DNA of 5,645 bases from an uncultured Bermanella sp. (GTDB taxonomy: Bacteria; Pseudomonadota; Gammaproteobacteria; Pseudomonadales; Oceanobacteraceae), in the NCBI GenBank assembly GCA_913054445.1, contig CAJXIK010000138.1:1-5645 (forward strand), given 5' to 3'. The notes beneath the pieces are model-generated. The model was not told the origin of the DNA, searched no databases, and saw only the letters and a program-made list of their open reading frames with translations. The position numbers were made by a program, and so were the translations under genes. Positions 5,638 to 5,645 of the stretch are shown piece after piece (the stretch's first letter is position 1; every line of letters starts with the position of its first letter).

Positions 5638-5645
5638 TGCAGAAT

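Noticed and set aside
5616..5640. AAGCGCCG followed by eight T on the minus strand as a terminator of a gene beyond the window.
   Set aside because: The complementary stem arm is not present in the visible bases, so a hairpin cannot be shown.

Overview
The window (about 5.6 kb, G+C close to one half) looks like chromosomal DNA of a free-living, probably marine or environmental gammaproteobacterium. The reasons are intermediate composition, compact gene packing, Shine-Dalgarno-led genes, an AraC-type regulator and a LexA-fold S24 regulator, with no phage or transposon genes. The exact taxon cannot be read from the sequence. CTAG is not avoided (about 21 sites by eye, near random expectation), which argues against an enterobacterium.

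Region 1 (20-4379) is one functional unit. A three-gene operon on the minus strand, read from right to left, encodes a flavin-dependent monooxygenase with a Baeyer-Villiger signature (1728-3254), an HSL/family IV alpha/beta-hydrolase (775-1716) and a classical short-chain dehydrogenase (20-778). The genes are tightly coupled: the monooxygenase stop codon lies inside the ribosome-binding site of the hydrolase, and the hydrolase stop overlaps the dehydrogenase start (ATGA). A divergent AraC/VirS-type regulator (3378-4379) sits across a 123-bp intergenic region that carries a candidate pair of inverted operator half-sites. Gene content, order and divergent regulator match the virS / mymA-lipR-Rv3085 locus of Mycobacterium tuberculosis. 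The simplest combined chemistry is: SDR oxidises an alcohol to a ketone, the monooxygenase inserts oxygen to give an ester, and the hydrolase splits the ester. Substrate and direction are inferred, not seen.

Region 2 (4380-5645) holds two further minus-strand genes. One is a small SnoaL-like (NTF2-fold) protein (4408-4845) that converges on the regulator gene and has its own plausible promoter and a strong ribosome-binding site. The other is an XRE-S24 repressor with the Ala-Gly cleavage site and Ser/Lys dyad of self-cleaving LexA/CI-type proteins (4940-5602). Nothing shows that these two belong to the monooxygenase pathway.

No RNA gene, CRISPR array, insertion sequence or attachment site was seen, and no stretch over 300 bases lacks a gene. 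The most notable content is the mymA-like catabolic or lipid-modifying module with its regulatory region. I see no evidence for a wholly new kind of system.
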